From the NCBI RefSeq assembly GCF_008692785.1, contig NZ_VXJV01000004.1, positions 361,697 to 425,696 on the forward strand: a DNA stretch of 64,000 bases. The letters are read 5' to 3'. Shown one piece after another: positions 63,689 through 64,000 of the stretch. The notes beneath the pieces were generated by a model, which searched no databases, was not told the origin of the DNA, and saw only the letters and a list, made by a program, of their open reading frames with translations. Both the position numbers and the translations under genes were made by a program. The stretch comes from Salmonella enterica subsp. diarizonae (lineage in GTDB: Bacteria; Pseudomonadota; Gammaproteobacteria; Enterobacterales; Enterobacteriaceae). Numbering within the stretch: the first letter of the stretch is position 1; every line of letters starts with the position of its first letter.

Positions 63689-64000
63689 TGCCCCCGAGCC
63701 CGTAGACAAATCTGCCCTATAGTTTGAGCATAGGAGGAGTCTATGGGCACACCACGTTTTACCCCTGAATTTAAGGAAGAGGCTGTCCGCCAGATCACCG
63801 AGCGGGGCTATTCTATTGCTGAAGTATCTGAACGGCTCGGCGTGTCGGCGCACAGCCTATATAAATGGCTCCGTGCTGTTAAGCCTGACAACAGTGGACA
63901 GCAGGCACAGGATTTACTGGATGCCAGAACAGAAATTCTCAGGCTGAAAGCACAGCTTAAACGCACTGAGGAAGAGCGGGATATTCTGAAAAAGGCCGCG
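63689..64000 (+). mobile_element. IS3-family insertion sequence, left part (continues beyond window)
   Basis: The join with the integrase fragment lies at about 63689, where TGCCCCCGAGCCCGTAGAC starts a sequence unrelated to integrase. A transposase OrfA begins 54 bp inside. The right end is outside the window. Confidence 0.7.
63743..64000 (+). CDS. IS3-family transposase OrfA (partial)
   Basis: 86 codons to the window edge: MGTPRFTPEFKEEAVRQITE, RGYSIAEVSERLGVSAHSLY, KWLRAVKPDNSG and a leucine-zipper region. AGGAGG precedes the ATG. A different subgroup from the IS at 61612. Confidence 0.9.
   Translation, partial: MGTPRFTPEFKEEAVRQITERGYSIAEVSERLGVSAHSLYKWLRAVKPDNSGQQAQDLLDARTEILRLKAQLKRTEEERDILKKAA

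Noticed and set aside
1..64000. CRISPR arrays, rRNA genes and complete tRNA genes
   Set aside because: No regularly spaced repeats of CRISPR type and no rRNA signature seen; the only tRNA-like sequence is the 22-bp leuX 3'-end remnant.

Overview
The window reads as an integrative and conjugative element (ICE) of the SPI-7/PFGI-1 (GI-type, MPF-G) lineage in an enteric gammaproteobacterium. This rests on an ordered set of ICE-specific families: ParB-like, DUF2857, TIGR03761, DUF3158, DUF3577, PilL, TIGR03759, transglycosylase, TIGR03765, TraD, TIGR03747, RAQPRD, TIGR03758, TIGR03745, TIGR03756, TIGR03755, TraG, MobH relaxase and integrase. The tRNA-Leu (leuX-like) 3' end, the P4-type integrase and C4-type RNA, and the Dnd/Dpt locus also fit Enterobacteriaceae. 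No species can be named from this sequence.

Layout. 1-3.7 kb: replication/partition block, entered mid-gene, with an in-frame DnaB-ParB fusion. 4.2-6.0 kb: polymorphic toxin-immunity pair between two copies of a 48-bp repeat. 6.7-10.7 kb: AIDA-like autotransporter (frameshifted) and a class II Fic protein with its own double operator, bracketed by repeats. 10.9-21.4 kb: ICE core genes, ending in a deletion that fuses TIGR03750 to the last part of the VirB4-like ATPase TIGR03744. 21.8-23.3 kb: orphan type VI secretion module (candidate effector, candidate immunity protein, Hcp). 24.9-28.8 kb: rest of the mating-apparatus block (TIGR03756, TIGR03755, TraG). 28.9-44.1 kb: phosphorothioate DNA modification-restriction locus, with dptF-G-H plus two extra genes (four-helix membrane protein and a second DGQHR protein) converging on dndB-C-D-E. 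44.7-47.7 kb: ArdC antirestriction protein, small regulators, and a C4-like antisense RNA with its target gene. 47.7-53.8 kb: ROK regulator, glycerophosphodiesterase and ABC importer cargo. 53.8-56.65 kb: oriT candidate, MobH relaxase, tyrosine integrase and a leuX-like attachment remnant, the apparent end of the ICE. 56.9-61.4 kb: a separate AT-rich segment with a BamHI-like restriction-modification system. 61.5-64 kb: a remnant zone with an IS3-family element, a truncated mobilisation gene, a truncated DUF6387-like gene, a P4-type integrase fragment and the start of a second IS3-family element.

How it works together. The element carries two DNA-modification defences (Dnd/Dpt and, just outside the inferred end, the BamHI-like system), an antirestriction protein, and competition functions (toxin-immunity pair, Hcp module, Fic). 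Its own transfer appears dead. The VirB4 ATPase and the genes before it are deleted, the coupling protein TraD has an 11-nt deletion, and the helicase part of DnaB is gone. Several other genes (autotransporter, TIGR03759, TraG, dptF, integrase) carry single-base frameshifts in or beside homopolymers. These could be decay or long-read assembly errors and need read-level checking before dptF or the integrase is called inactive.
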